DNA from: Sphingobacteriia bacterium 24-36-13
Lineage (GTDB): Bacteria; Bacteroidota; Bacteroidia; Chitinophagales; Chitinophagaceae
NCBI GenBank assembly: GCA_002281875.1
Contig: NCHN01000010.1
Span: 1 to 64,000, forward strand
DNA: 64,000 nt
Reading direction: 5' to 3'
Below, piece after piece: positions 17,344 through 27,115 of the stretch (position 1 is the stretch's first letter; the number at the start of each line of letters is the position of its first letter). The notes below the pieces were generated by a model that searched no databases, was not told the origin of the DNA, and saw only the letters and a list, made by a program, of their open reading frames with translations. The position numbers and the translations under genes are program-made.

Positions 17344-18304
17344 GTTGCTTTGCTTATTATTTCTAGCACCACTTGCAGTGCTAGGGCAAGTGAGTTGGAT
17401 AAATGTAGATAGTATATTTGGTCCATTACCTAAAAATATTCATGTTTTCTTCTCCAATGATTCTATCAATGGAAAGCCCAATAAAGCCTTTTATTTAATA
17501 GCCCCTTTAAAAGAAAGGTCACTTGATTTTTCTGTTGCTATTGGAAATGGAAAGCGATATACTCCTGCCGAGTATCATCAACAAAATAATGCACCCTTAC
17601 TAGTAGTGAATACCACTTTTTTTGAATTTGTTCATAATCGCAATCTAAATGCAGTAGTGAATAATGGGCAGCTCTTGGCTTATAATATTCATAGCACAGC
17701 ATTAAGAGGAAAAGATACTTTCACCTATCGTCATTCTTTTGCTGGGGCCATTGGTATTAGTAAAAGAAGAAAGGCTGATATTGCTTGGTTGTTTACAGAC
17801 AGCTCAGCAAAATATCCTTTGGCAGCTCAACAGGCAGTGCCCCATTTTAAAGACAGTATTCCTGTTTTAACGCGCGCTCAATTACCTGCTACTGCAACAT
17901 TCCGAAAATGGAAAATGCAAACGGCTGTTGCCGGAGGCCCTGTATTAATACAAGACGGTCAAATTAAGATTTCGAATAACGAAGAACAACGTTTTGCTGG
18001 CAAACAAATCAACGACAAACATCCTAGAACTGCCATGGGTTATACAACCGATGGATATATAATAGTAATGGTAGTTGAGGGAAGAAATCCTGGCATTGCA
18101 GAAGGCGCGAATCTTACTCAATTAGCCCAATTAATGCTATCAGTAGGCTGTGTGGAAGCGTTGAATTTAGATGGAGGCGGAAGCAGTACCATGTTGGTAA
18201 ATGGAAAAGAAACGATTAAGCCCAGCGATAAAACCGGGCAACGCCCGGTTCCAGCTGTATTTATTATTTCATCTCCCAAACAAGGGCAGAAGCGCCTAAA
18301 ATAG
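17336..18304 (+). CDS. Secreted phosphodiester glycosidase family protein (NAGPA-like)
   Basis: A 322-residue secreted protein (signal peptide to about LGQ, residue 18) of the phosphodiester glycosidase/DUF2233 family, related to the N-acetylglucosamine-1-phosphodiester glycosidase domain. Conserved blocks seen are [31 protein letters not shown] and [15 protein letters not shown]. The last is the family hallmark. The start overlaps lipA by 8 bases. Its 3' end overlaps the convergent ROK gene by 41 bases. The substrate in bacteria is generally unknown. Confidence 0.85.
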   Translation: MHKLLCLLFLAPLAVLGQVSWINVDSIFGPLPKNIHVFFSNDSINGKPNKAFYLIAPLKERSLDFSVAIGNGKRYTPAEYHQQNNAPLLVVNTTFFEFVHNRNLNAVVNNGQLLAYNIHSTALRGKDTFTYRHSFAGAIGISKRRKADIAWLFTDSSAKYPLAAQQAVPHFKDSIPVLTRAQLPATATFRKWKMQTAVAGGPVLIQDGQIKISNNEEQRFAGKQINDKHPRTAMGYTTDGYIIVMVVEGRNPGIAEGANLTQLAQLMLSVGCVEALNLDGGGSSTMLVNGKETIKPSDKTGQRPVPAVFIISSPKQGQKRLK

Positions 18305-19259
18305 CCGCATCCGATTCCTTTAAATGGCTTACCAATATTTTTACTTTGTTCTGAAATACTTGAATCAAATTGGCTTCCATATGTTCTCGAGTAGGCTTTA
18401 AAATAAAGTCGCCTGCCTTGGTTAAGCCACCAAATAGTACAATGGCTTCAGGGCTAGAGAACATGACGAAATTGGCCAAGGCCATTCCCAATATTTTACC
18501 TGTGTAATCAAATATTTCTTTGGCTAATTCATCTCCTTCCAAAGCGGCTTCATGTACTTTTTTAGAATCAATTTTTTCGGTAGGGATGGCTCTTAATAAG
18601 CTCGGCTTGGTGCTTTTTTCTAAGAACTCTAAAGCGTTTAGTCTAACGCCTGTAGCAGATGCATAACTTTCTAAAGAGCCTCTTTTGCCAGTGCCTTCAT
18701 GCAATCTTCCGTCTGGTATAATGATGGTATGGCCTAATTCTCCTGCAAATCCATCGTGTCCATAAATTAATTTTCCATTGGCTACAATACCACTTCCTAC
18801 ACCAGTGCCAAGGGTAATCATGATAAAGTCTTGCATGTCTTGTGCAGCACCGTACATCATTTCTCCAAGGGCAGCAGCATTGGCATCATTGGTTAATACA
18901 ACCGGTAATTTGAATTTATCTTCTACCATTTTGCCAAACGGAATAATGCCTTTCCAAGGTAAGTTGGCCGCATACTCAATGGTATTTTTATAATAGTTTC
19001 CATTGGGTGCACCAATGCCTATTCCTTTGATTCTTCCAGGTCCACCTGCTTGTTCAATTAGCGGAGCTATATTTTCATAAAGCTCATCAATATATGGCAT
19101 CACTTCAAGGTGATTTCGGGTACTCATTTCACCAGAAAACAATAAGTTTCCTACTCTATCTACAATTCCATACTTGGTACCAGTACCACCAATATCTATT
19201 CCTACGGCCAATTGCTCCATGGCAGTAGAACCAGTTCTGTTGTCTTTTTTACTATTCAT
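18264..19259 (-). CDS. ROK-family sugar kinase (glucokinase-like)
   Basis: Phosphorylates a hexose, probably glucose, in the cytoplasm. ATP-binding GIDIGGTGTKYGIVD is near residue 20, catalytic Asp lies in LTNDANAAALGE, and GELGHTII contains the conserved His. The ROK zinc motif CxCGxxGCxE is absent: the segment reads GTGKRGSLESY, with Ser or Gly where cysteines are expected. The frame is open to 19307, but the ATG at 19259 gives a normal start clear of the transporter gene. The adjacent FHS sugar transporter supports a sugar kinase role. Confidence 0.88.
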   Translation of the reverse strand: MNSKKDNRTGSTAMEQLAVGIDIGGTGTKYGIVDRVGNLLFSGEMSTRNHLEVMPYIDELYENIAPLIEQAGGPGRIKGIGIGAPNGNYYKNTIEYAANLPWKGIIPFGKMVEDKFKLPVVLTNDANAAALGEMMYGAAQDMQDFIMITLGTGVGSGIVANGKLIYGHDGFAGELGHTIIIPDGRLHEGTGKRGSLESYASATGVRLNALEFLEKSTKPSLLRAIPTEKIDSKKVHEAALEGDELAKEIFDYTGKILGMALANFVMFSSPEAIVLFGGLTKAGDFILKPTREHMEANLIQVFQNKVKILVSHLKESDAAILGASALVWEMK

Positions 19260-19278
19260 ATATCGTTCTTTCAAATGA

Positions 19279-20886
19279 TTAATGACCACCACCAACTTGG
19301 GCATCAAAATCTAAGCCCTGTGCTTTTAATACATTTTTCATTTTGATGGCTAAGTAAATTAAAAATGCAAAACATGCAGCAGCTAATAAATAAGATTGGT
19401 GCATGCCTATTGCAGAATTGTCTCCAATGGCACCTTGCAATGGTGGAATGATGGCACCACCTAAAATCATCATGATTAAAAATGCCGAGCCTTGGCTGGT
19501 GTACTTTCCTAATCCACCCACACCCAAAGAAAATATACAAGGCCACATTACAGAACAACAAAGACCACCTGCCATAAATGAATACACAGAAATCAATCCA
19601 TTGGTAAATACACCAATTAACATTGCAGTAGTAGCCAACGCAGAAACCGCAATCAACGTTTTAACGGGCTTTTCTTGACCATAAAAAAAGGCTGCAATGG
19701 CTAACGCTATGTATACAGCATATCCAAACAAATCGGATACATCGCTACCGTATAAATTGTTTACATACAACACTACACCAAATGCAAAGAAGGGAACAAT
19801 AATAGTAGCAATGGTTTTACTCATGCCCTTTAAATTAAATACGCTAATGGCACCAGTCCATCTTCCAATCATTAAACTACCCCAATAAAGAGAAACATAT
19901 TTAGAAATTTGACTTTCTTCTAAACCCGCTTCTGTTAAGTATCCTGGAATTCTTAACAAAGCACCGAAGTTGTTGTCAATGGTAACTTCTACACCCACAT
20001 AAACAAAAATACCAATCATGCCATAAATCAGTTGTTGGTACTTCATAGCACCCCAACCTGTAGGGTTTTTAACTGCTTGGTTATTGGAATAAAACAAAAT
20101 TCCTACTACCGAAATAAGCGACAACAATAACAACGTTAATTTAGGTACTTCAGTAAATTGTCCTACAATGATAATGATCCCAATTAAAAAGGTCATCATT
20201 AATAAAGAAGATGCTGCTTTATTGGCTTTCTCAAATTTTTCATCGTTTTTGCCTTCAGGTAATTTTGAAAATGCAAAGAATAAAGCCACTGCCGCAAATA
20301 CGCCCGCAACAATCAAATACAAAGTATTGATATTGGTGACAGTTACTTCTGTGTTGGCATTACCTACCGATCCAAACAAAAAGAAACTCACGATAATGGG
20401 CCCCAGTGTGGTTCCTAGCGAATTGACGCCACCTGCTAAGTTTAAACGGTGTGAACCAGTAGAGGGGTCTCCCAAAGTAATAGCAAAAGGTTGTGCAGAT
20501 GTTTGCTGTAATGAGAATCCTAATGCAACAATAAAAAATGAACCAAGAATGGCCGGAAAAGAATTGGCATTGGCAGAAGGAATAATCAACAACGCACCAA
20601 CCACTGAAATACCTAAGCCATAAATAATTCCTTTTTTATAGCCGATCTTATTTAGTATATCATAACCAAAAAGATTAGATAAAATGAATAGTATCAACGA
20701 CCCTATAAAATAGGCGCCATAAAATGCAGAACCAATTAACTGAGATTCAAATTGGTTTAATTGGAAATGGGTTTTTGCAAATGGGATAAAAATACTGTTA
20801 GATGCAGCAATAAAACCCCAGAAAAAAAATACAATGACCAGTGTAGCAAGTGCACCGGTGTTAGTTGGTTGTTTGGCTTGACTCAT
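19279..20886 (-). CDS. FHS-family MFS sugar transporter (glucose/galactose or fucose type)
   Basis: Proton-driven sugar importer of the fucose-galactose-glucose branch of the major facilitator superfamily. The N-terminus TLVIVFFFWGFIAASNSIFIPF is close to the FucP/GluP signature, and IGSAFYGAYFIGS and SLQQTSAQPFAITLG are conserved in the branch. About twelve helices fit in 535 residues, with extra length in the central loop and middle helices. It lies 19 bases upstream of the ROK kinase, so they likely form an uptake and phosphorylation pair. Exact sugar unknown. Confidence 0.88.
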   Translation of the reverse strand: MSQAKQPTNTGALATLVIVFFFWGFIAASNSIFIPFAKTHFQLNQFESQLIGSAFYGAYFIGSLILFILSNLFGYDILNKIGYKKGIIYGLGISVVGALLIIPSANANSFPAILGSFFIVALGFSLQQTSAQPFAITLGDPSTGSHRLNLAGGVNSLGTTLGPIIVSFFLFGSVGNANTEVTVTNINTLYLIVAGVFAAVALFFAFSKLPEGKNDEKFEKANKAASSLLMMTFLIGIIIIVGQFTEVPKLTLLLLSLISVVGILFYSNNQAVKNPTGWGAMKYQQLIYGMIGIFVYVGVEVTIDNNFGALLRIPGYLTEAGLEESQISKYVSLYWGSLMIGRWTGAISVFNLKGMSKTIATIIVPFFAFGVVLYVNNLYGSDVSDLFGYAVYIALAIAAFFYGQEKPVKTLIAVSALATTAMLIGVFTNGLISVYSFMAGGLCCSVMWPCIFSLGVGGLGKYTSQGSAFLIMMILGGAIIPPLQGAIGDNSAIGMHQSYLLAAACFAFLIYLAIKMKNVLKAQGLDFDAQVGGGH

Positions 20887-21011
20887 ATCAATCGTTCGTT
20901 TTTAGAATAATGGAAAATAGGAATAATTGATTGAAGGAAAAATTTTAAAATGGTAATTTGACCGAATCGCTTTATTGGTTATCTTGAAAATTGAAGTTTT
21001 AATGCATTTCT

Positions 21012-22427
21012 ATGGAAATTATACATGTTAGTGCTGAGTGTTACCCAGTTGCCAAAGCAGGTGGATTGGGGGATGTTGTTGGTGCTTTGCCCAAGTACCA
21101 ATGCAAGTCGGGGGATATTGCCAAAGTAATTATGCCCATGTACAGAACCAAGTTCCTGTACGAAAATGATTGGACCGTAGATTTTAAAGGCAGCGCCAAT
21201 TTAGGGAACTGGTATTTTGACTTTACCGTAATTAAAGAACCCTCCAATAAATTGGGCTTCGACCTTTTTTTAATTGATATCAATGGGTTATTAGATCGAC
21301 AGAAAATATATGGTTATGATGACGATGCAGAGCGCTTTACTGCATTCCAAATAGCAGTAGTGAGTTGGATCAGCAGCTGGGAGCATCAGCCTGATGTAGT
21401 TCATTGTCACGATCACCATACGGCATTGATTCCGTTCATGATGAAGTATTGTTACGACTTTCAGCACTTGGCAGCTGTTTCAACGGTGGTAACCATCCAC
21501 AATGGTCAGTACCAGGGTTGGATGGGGTGGGATAAGAGCCTCTATATACCTCGGTGGGATCTATGGAAGCGCGGAATGCTCGACTGGGCGGGCAGCATTA
21601 ATCCCCTTGCATCTGGCGTTAAATGTGCCGACAAAGTAACCACGGTTAGTTGGAGTTACATGGATGAGTTAAGAGAAAATGCCAATGGATTAGAAGCTTT
21701 GTTTGAGTTTGAAAAAGGCAAATGTGTGGGCATTCTCAATGGTATAGACAATGAAGTTTGGAACCCATCAACAGACACATATATAGAGAACCGATTTACT
21801 GTTAAAACAGTAACCAAGGGAAAAGAACAAAACAAGAAAATACTCTGCGACCAATTTGGATTAGATATCACCAAACCGCTCTTTGTTTTTATTGGAAGAT
21901 TGGTGGGCGAAAAAGCGGCAGATATTTTACCTGATGCCATTAGAACTGCCATTCATCAAACCCAAGGGAATGCTTGTTTTTTAATTTTAGGTAGTGGTGA
22001 AACCAGCATTGAATGGGAGCTGCAACAAATGACCAATGAATACCAGGGTATTTACAATGCCTATATAGGATACAATGAACAATTGAGTCATTTAATTTAT
22101 GCAGGTGCAGATTTCTTGTTGATGCCAAGTAGGGTAGAACCCTGTGGACTTAATCAAATGTATGCTATGCGGTATGGAACAGTACCTGTAGTAAGAAGTA
22201 CTGGTGGATTAAAAGATACGGTAACCGATATGGGCGATACCGATGGTTTTGGTATACGATTTAACAATGCCACCATTGATGATTTGGCTTATTCTATTGG
22301 AAGAGGCGTATCTGTTTACCAAGACAAAAAACATATGGAGTGGATGCGCAAATATATGATGCAGATAGACCATAGTTGGGAGAGTACCGTGTCTGAGTAT
22401 AGACAAGTTTACCAAAGTTTAAAATAA
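21012..22427 (+). CDS. glgA: Glycogen synthase (GT5)
   Basis: Extends alpha-1,4-glucan chains from ADP-glucose. The N-terminal SAECYPVAKAGGLGDVVGALP holds the KxGGL nucleotide-sugar site. TIHNGQYQG and VLNGIDNEVWNP-like segments follow, and the C-terminal domain carries MPSRVEPCGLNQMYAMRYG with the E-x7-E region. Length of 471 is normal. It is divergent from the FHS transporter across 125 bases and followed by glgC after 42 bases. Confidence 0.96.
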   Translation: MEIIHVSAECYPVAKAGGLGDVVGALPKYQCKSGDIAKVIMPMYRTKFLYENDWTVDFKGSANLGNWYFDFTVIKEPSNKLGFDLFLIDINGLLDRQKIYGYDDDAERFTAFQIAVVSWISSWEHQPDVVHCHDHHTALIPFMMKYCYDFQHLAAVSTVVTIHNGQYQGWMGWDKSLYIPRWDLWKRGMLDWAGSINPLASGVKCADKVTTVSWSYMDELRENANGLEALFEFEKGKCVGILNGIDNEVWNPSTDTYIENRFTVKTVTKGKEQNKKILCDQFGLDITKPLFVFIGRLVGEKAADILPDAIRTAIHQTQGNACFLILGSGETSIEWELQQMTNEYQGIYNAYIGYNEQLSHLIYAGADFLLMPSRVEPCGLNQMYAMRYGTVPVVRSTGGLKDTVTDMGDTDGFGIRFNNATIDDLAYSIGRGVSVYQDKKHMEWMRKYMMQIDHSWESTVSEYRQVYQSLK

Positions 22428-22469
22428 ATAAGTTAATTTCAAATCAATATCAAATAAGCAATCAGTTAT

Positions 22470-23753
22470 ATGAAAACATTTTCGCAATCCGTTTTGGCAG
22501 TAATATTAGGGGGTGGAGCAGGTACGCGACTTTTTCCACTAACAGCTAGCAGGTCTAAGCCAGCCGTACCTATTGCAGGTAAATACAGATTAGTTGATAT
22601 CCCCATTAGTAACTGTATCAACAGTGGCATCAACCGCATGTTTGTATTAACACAGTTTAATTCTGCTTCTTTAAATAAGCATATTAAAAACACGTACCAC
22701 TTTAGTGCGTTCAGTACTGGCTTTGTAGATATTTTGGCGGCAGAGCAAACACCTGATAACCCAGGATGGTTTCAGGGAACAGCAGATGCGGTAAGACAAT
22801 CGCTGAGACATATTTCTAATTTAGAGTATGATTATATTTTGATTTTGAGTGGTGATCAATTGTACCAAATGGATTTTGGTGATATGTTGAAGAATCATAT
22901 CAGCAGTCAAACCGATATCTCCATTGCCACCATTCCTGTAGACGATAGAGATGCACCTGAATTTGGCATTTTAAAAACCAATGAAGAAAATGTGATTACT
23001 TCTTTTATTGAGAAGCCTAAGAAAGATATTTTACCAGACTGGGTAAGTGATACTGGTGCCGATATGCAAGGGCAGGGTAGAAACTATTTAGCATCTATGG
23101 GTATTTATATTTTCAATAAAAAGATCCTAGATAAATTATTGAATGAAGCGCATCCTACTGCTACAGATTTTGGAAAAGAAATTATTCCGGACTCTATAGA
23201 AAATTACAAAGTATCGAGCTTTCAATACGATGGTTATTGGACCGATATTGGTAATATTTATTCTTTCTATGAAGCCAACCTTGCTTTAACACAAGAAGTA
23301 CCTCTTTTTAACTTATTTGATAATAATAAAACAGTTTACAGTAGAGCAAGAATGTTGCCTCCGGCTAAAATCAGTGGCACTACTTTAGAGAAAACCATTA
23401 TTGCAGAAGGCTCTATTATTCATGCGAGCCGAATAGAACAAAGTGTAGTAGGTATCCGTTCCAGAATTGGGCATGGTACCACCGTAGTAAGCACTTATAT
23501 TATGGGTAATGATTATTATGAAACTCTTGAAGAGATGGAGCTAAATACCAGCAAGGGTCTCCCTAAAATTGGAATAGGAGAGCGTTGCTATATCAAAGAC
23601 GCCATCATCGATAAAAACTGTAGAATAGGCAACGATGTAAGAATTAATGGCGGCAGTCATTTAGCCAATACCGATCATCCACTCTACACCGTTAAAGATG
23701 GTATTGTAGTGGTTAAAAAGACCGCGATATTGCCTGATGGGTTTGTGATTTAA
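22470..23753 (+). CDS. glgC: Glucose-1-phosphate adenylyltransferase
   Basis: Makes ADP-glucose from glucose 1-phosphate and ATP, the committed step of glycogen synthesis. GGGAGTRLFPLTASRSKPAVP is the nucleotide-binding start, and LSGDQLYQMDF and FIEKPKK are catalytic segments. The C-terminal third is a left-handed beta helix with hexapeptide-like repeats. Length of 427 fits. It ends before a strong terminator at 23781, closing a glgA-glgC transcript. Confidence 0.96.
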   Translation: MKTFSQSVLAVILGGGAGTRLFPLTASRSKPAVPIAGKYRLVDIPISNCINSGINRMFVLTQFNSASLNKHIKNTYHFSAFSTGFVDILAAEQTPDNPGWFQGTADAVRQSLRHISNLEYDYILILSGDQLYQMDFGDMLKNHISSQTDISIATIPVDDRDAPEFGILKTNEENVITSFIEKPKKDILPDWVSDTGADMQGQGRNYLASMGIYIFNKKILDKLLNEAHPTATDFGKEIIPDSIENYKVSSFQYDGYWTDIGNIYSFYEANLALTQEVPLFNLFDNNKTVYSRARMLPPAKISGTTLEKTIIAEGSIIHASRIEQSVVGIRSRIGHGTTVVSTYIMGNDYYETLEEMELNTSKGLPKIGIGERCYIKDAIIDKNCRIGNDVRINGGSHLANTDHPLYTVKDGIVVVKKTAILPDGFVI

Positions 23754-23780
23754 ATTTTCCATAGTCAATAAATATTTCTA

Positions 23781-23811
23781 AAGCATCCTCCTTATGAGGA
23801 TGCTTTTTATT
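23781..23811 (+). terminator. Rho-independent terminator after glgC
   Basis: Stem GCATCCTC / GAGGATGC (23783-23790 and 23796-23803), loop CTTAT, followed by TTTTTATT. It separates glgA-glgC from the transporter-GH13 pair. Confidence 0.88.
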
Positions 23812-23863
23812 GTATATTGAGATGTGTATTCAATACACAATCTTATACAATAAAACGATTGCT

Positions 23864-25189
23864 ATGTCTACTAACCCTAAAGCGGTATTGCCTAAACTGA
23901 GTTTCTGGCAAATCTGGAATATGTGTTTCGGATTCTTTGGAATTCAGTTTGGTTGGAGTTTGCAAATGGGCAATATGAGTGCCATTTATGAATACTTAGG
24001 TGCTAGCCCTGAACAAATTCCTGGCCTATGGCTAGCTGCTCCTATGACGGGTTTAATTGTACAGCCCATTATTGGTTATATGAGTGATAGAACCTGGCAC
24101 CCTAAGCTTGGCAGAAGAAGACCTTATTTTTTGGTAGGGGCTATTTTAAGTTCATTGGCATTATTCATCATGCCCAATTCATCGGCTATTTGGATGGCTG
24201 CTGGTGTGCTCTGGATTTTAGATTCTTCTATCAATATAAGCATGGAACCTTTTCGTGCATTTGTTGCAGACAACTTAGATAAAAAGCAACAACCCATGGG
24301 CTTTGCTATGCAGAGTATGTTTATTGGATTGGCTTCTTTTGTTGCAGGTTATTTGCCACAAAAATTGGTACAATGGTTTGGGGTGTCTAGGGATAAAACA
24401 GCTGGTGGCATTCCTGAAAATATTATGTATTCTTTTTACATAGGGGGAGCTGTTTTTTTATTGGCTGTTTTGTACACCGTGATTAAGAGCAAAGAATATC
24501 CTCCTGCGGATCCTGATTGGAAAAATAAATTGGATGCAGAGGGCAAAGGTTTTATGGGTGGTGTAAAAGAAATTTTTAGTTCAGTTACCAATATGCCCGA
24601 TCAAATGAAACGATTGGCCTTGGTGAATTTTTTAACCTGGCCAGGATTATTTTTGATGTGGTTCTATTACAGTACCGGTGTTGCTTCGGATATTTTTGGA
24701 GGCAATACCACTACTTCAAGTGATGTTTATACCCAGGGTTTAGAATACGCTAATACCACATCTGCTATTTTAAATTTAGTCACATTCGGGTTTTCTTTTA
24801 CCCTTCCTTTCTGGGTAAATAAATTGGGTAAAAAATATACGCATACCATTTGTTTATTATTGGGCGGTGCAGGATTGATATCGGTGAACTACGTTACTGA
24901 GCCTTCTTACTTGTATTTATCAATGGGCTTGGTTGGTATTGCTTGGGCTTCTATTTTATCCATGCCTTATTCTATGTTAGCGGGTTGTATTCCCCCACAT
25001 AAAATGGGTATTTATATGGGTATATTTAATTTCTTTATAGTACTTCCAGAAATTATTGCTTCCTTATTTTTTGGAAATGTAATGGAAACTGTATTGCACA
25101 ATGATCGCTTATTGGCGGTGCAAGTTGGTGGCGGTTTACTAATTGCTGCTGCAATTGTATGTGCCATTGTGGTTAAAGAAAATGAATAA
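23864..25189 (+). CDS. MFS transporter, SLC45/maltose-transporter-like
   Basis: A 441-residue, twelve-helix major facilitator. FGIQFGWSLQMGNMSAIYEYLG and IIGYMSDRTW...LGRRRPY match the sucrose/maltose transporter branch (SLC45-like), with the conserved D-R-x-G-RRRP loop between helices 2 and 3. The frame is open to 23810, but that part lies against the terminator; the ATG at 23864 gives MSTNPKAVLPKLSF, the usual N-terminus. The GH13 gene 15 bases downstream supports maltose or maltodextrin uptake. Confidence 0.87.
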   Translation: MSTNPKAVLPKLSFWQIWNMCFGFFGIQFGWSLQMGNMSAIYEYLGASPEQIPGLWLAAPMTGLIVQPIIGYMSDRTWHPKLGRRRPYFLVGAILSSLALFIMPNSSAIWMAAGVLWILDSSINISMEPFRAFVADNLDKKQQPMGFAMQSMFIGLASFVAGYLPQKLVQWFGVSRDKTAGGIPENIMYSFYIGGAVFLLAVLYTVIKSKEYPPADPDWKNKLDAEGKGFMGGVKEIFSSVTNMPDQMKRLALVNFLTWPGLFLMWFYYSTGVASDIFGGNTTTSSDVYTQGLEYANTTSAILNLVTFGFSFTLPFWVNKLGKKYTHTICLLLGGAGLISVNYVTEPSYLYLSMGLVGIAWASILSMPYSMLAGCIPPHKMGIYMGIFNFFIVLPEIIASLFFGNVMETVLHNDRLLAVQVGGGLLIAAAIVCAIVVKENE

Positions 25190-25204
25190 TTTCAAATATA
25201 TCAT

Positions 25205-27076
25205 ATGTATCAAATTGTAAAAATAATTGGTTGCTTATTGTTGGCCTTTAACTTACAGGCGCAAAGCAATATTGAACTATATCCTACTAGTTGGTTTGTT
25301 GGAATGAAATGGAATAAAGTACAGTTGATTGTTCGCAATACAACAACTGATTTCTCCAATGCAAAACTAAGTGTAAACTATGCAGGTGTTCAATTAATCA
25401 AAGTACATGCATTTGAAAATAAAAAATATGTAGCCCTAGATTTAGTGATTAGTCCTGCCGCTAAACCTGGTAAAGTCAAGATTAAAATAGCTGATTCAGA
25501 TAGTGCAGTTTCAATTGCTTGGGAATTAAAACCAAGAAGAACAGGAATGGGAAAAACCTTTGCAAAAGGAGTGACTGCCAAAGACTTTATTTATTTATTA
25601 ATGCCAGATCGATTTAGTAATGGCAATCGGTTGAATGATGTTGTTCCTGGCTATAAAGACAATTTAGTGAATCGGAAAGATCCCATCAAAAGACATGGTG
25701 GCGATTTAGAAGGGGTAGCCAATAATTTAGATTATTTGCAGGATCTAGGTGTAACTGCTATTTGGATGACCCCTGTATTAGAGAATGATATGCCTTTGCA
25801 AAGCGAGCAAGCAGGTATGATGGCTGGCTATCATGGGTATTGGTTTACCAATCATTATGCAATTGACAAAAGACTAGGGGGTGAAAATGCCTATAAAAAA
25901 TTGATTGATGCCGCTCATGCAAAAGGCATTAAAATTATTCAGGATGCAGTATACAACCATGTAGGAAATGAGCATTGGATGTACAAAGACGCTCCCGCTA
26001 AAGATTGGATTAATCAATGGCCTGCTTACACCAATACCAATCATAGAGACGAAGCCATTTTTGATTTAATGGGGAATGCTTCCGATAAAAAAGTGATGTT
26101 AGATGGCTGGTTTGTTCCGCATTTGCCTGATATTAATCAACGCAACCCATTTGTGGCTAATTTTTTAATTCAGCATGCATTGTGGACCGTAGAAGAATTT
26201 GGGATTGACGGTTGGAGAGTAGATACTTATAAATATTGTGATGAACAATTCTTGAATAATGTAAATACGGCCTTAGAAAAAGATTTTCCGACCATCAGTA
26301 TTTTTGGTGAAGCAGTGGCCAATACCGTTGCGGGTAGTGCCTATTTTACCAAGAACAATATGAAAGCAGCATTCACGCACAATGCACCAGGCACTACTGA
26401 CTTTCCTTTGAGTTATGCTATGATGGATGCCATTAATAAACCATTTGGTTGGACGGAAGGAGTGAATAAATTATACATGACCCTGTCTCAAGATTTATTG
26501 TACCAAGCCCCTGAGAAAAATTGCATTTTTTTAGACAATCATGATATGGAAAGGTTTGTATCGATGATTGGATCAGACATGAATAAATACAAAATGGGAA
26601 TGAATTTATTATTTACCCTAAGAGGCATTCCTCAATTGTATTATGGAACCGAATTGTGGATGAAAAATTTTAAAGATCCGAATGATGGAATGGTTCGATT
26701 GGATTTTCCTGGGGGCTTTCCAAATGATGAAAAAGACAAACGAATGGTCAGCGGCCGTGATCAAACCGAAAATACTGCATTCAATTATGTAAAAACATTG
26801 GCTAATTTTAGAAAAAACAATACTGCCCTACAAACGGGTAAAATGATGCAGTGGTTACCCAGTGATGGGCTTTATGTTTACTTTAGGTATGACCAAGGTT
26901 CAACAGTAATGATTTTGATGAATACTTCCAATAAAACAAAATCGGTTTTGTTGGCAAATTATGGGGAAAGAACCAATGGATTTAAGGGTTTCAAAGATGT
27001 GGTGACCGGTGTAATTGGTGCAAATCAAATAGACCTTGTACCTATGGAGTCTAAGGTAGTTTTGTTAACCAAATAA
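25205..27076 (+). CDS. Secreted GH13 alpha-glucanase (neopullulanase/cyclomaltodextrinase-like)
   Basis: Periplasmic enzyme cutting alpha-glucans or maltodextrins, resembling SusA of the starch system. Signal peptide ends near residue 20 (LQAQ). An N-terminal cyclomaltodextrinase beta domain (about 22-108) precedes the TIM barrel. Catalytic residues: nucleophile Asp340 in DGWRVDTYKY, acid Glu369 in FGEAV, and Asp447 in FLDNHDMERF. A C-terminal beta domain follows from about residue 545. Length of 623 is typical. It is paired with the upstream transporter. Confidence 0.92.
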   Translation: MYQIVKIIGCLLLAFNLQAQSNIELYPTSWFVGMKWNKVQLIVRNTTTDFSNAKLSVNYAGVQLIKVHAFENKKYVALDLVISPAAKPGKVKIKIADSDSAVSIAWELKPRRTGMGKTFAKGVTAKDFIYLLMPDRFSNGNRLNDVVPGYKDNLVNRKDPIKRHGGDLEGVANNLDYLQDLGVTAIWMTPVLENDMPLQSEQAGMMAGYHGYWFTNHYAIDKRLGGENAYKKLIDAAHAKGIKIIQDAVYNHVGNEHWMYKDAPAKDWINQWPAYTNTNHRDEAIFDLMGNASDKKVMLDGWFVPHLPDINQRNPFVANFLIQHALWTVEEFGIDGWRVDTYKYCDEQFLNNVNTALEKDFPTISIFGEAVANTVAGSAYFTKNNMKAAFTHNAPGTTDFPLSYAMMDAINKPFGWTEGVNKLYMTLSQDLLYQAPEKNCIFLDNHDMERFVSMIGSDMNKYKMGMNLLFTLRGIPQLYYGTELWMKNFKDPNDGMVRLDFPGGFPNDEKDKRMVSGRDQTENTAFNYVKTLANFRKNNTALQTGKMMQWLPSDGLYVYFRYDQGSTVMILMNTSNKTKSVLLANYGERTNGFKGFKDVVTGVIGANQIDLVPMESKVVLLTK

Positions 27077-27088
27077 GTATAATATGTT

Positions 27089-27096
27089 TAACTTTG
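27089..27096 (+). promoter_or_regulatory. Candidate -7 element of the fnr-like gene
   Basis: TAACTTTG fits TAnnTTTG, 19 bases before the ATG at 27116. It overlaps a short inverted repeat CTTTG-AG-CAAAG (27092-27103) that could be a regulator site. Confidence 0.4.
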
Positions 27097-27115
27097 AGCA
27101 AAGCCGATAGAAGAG

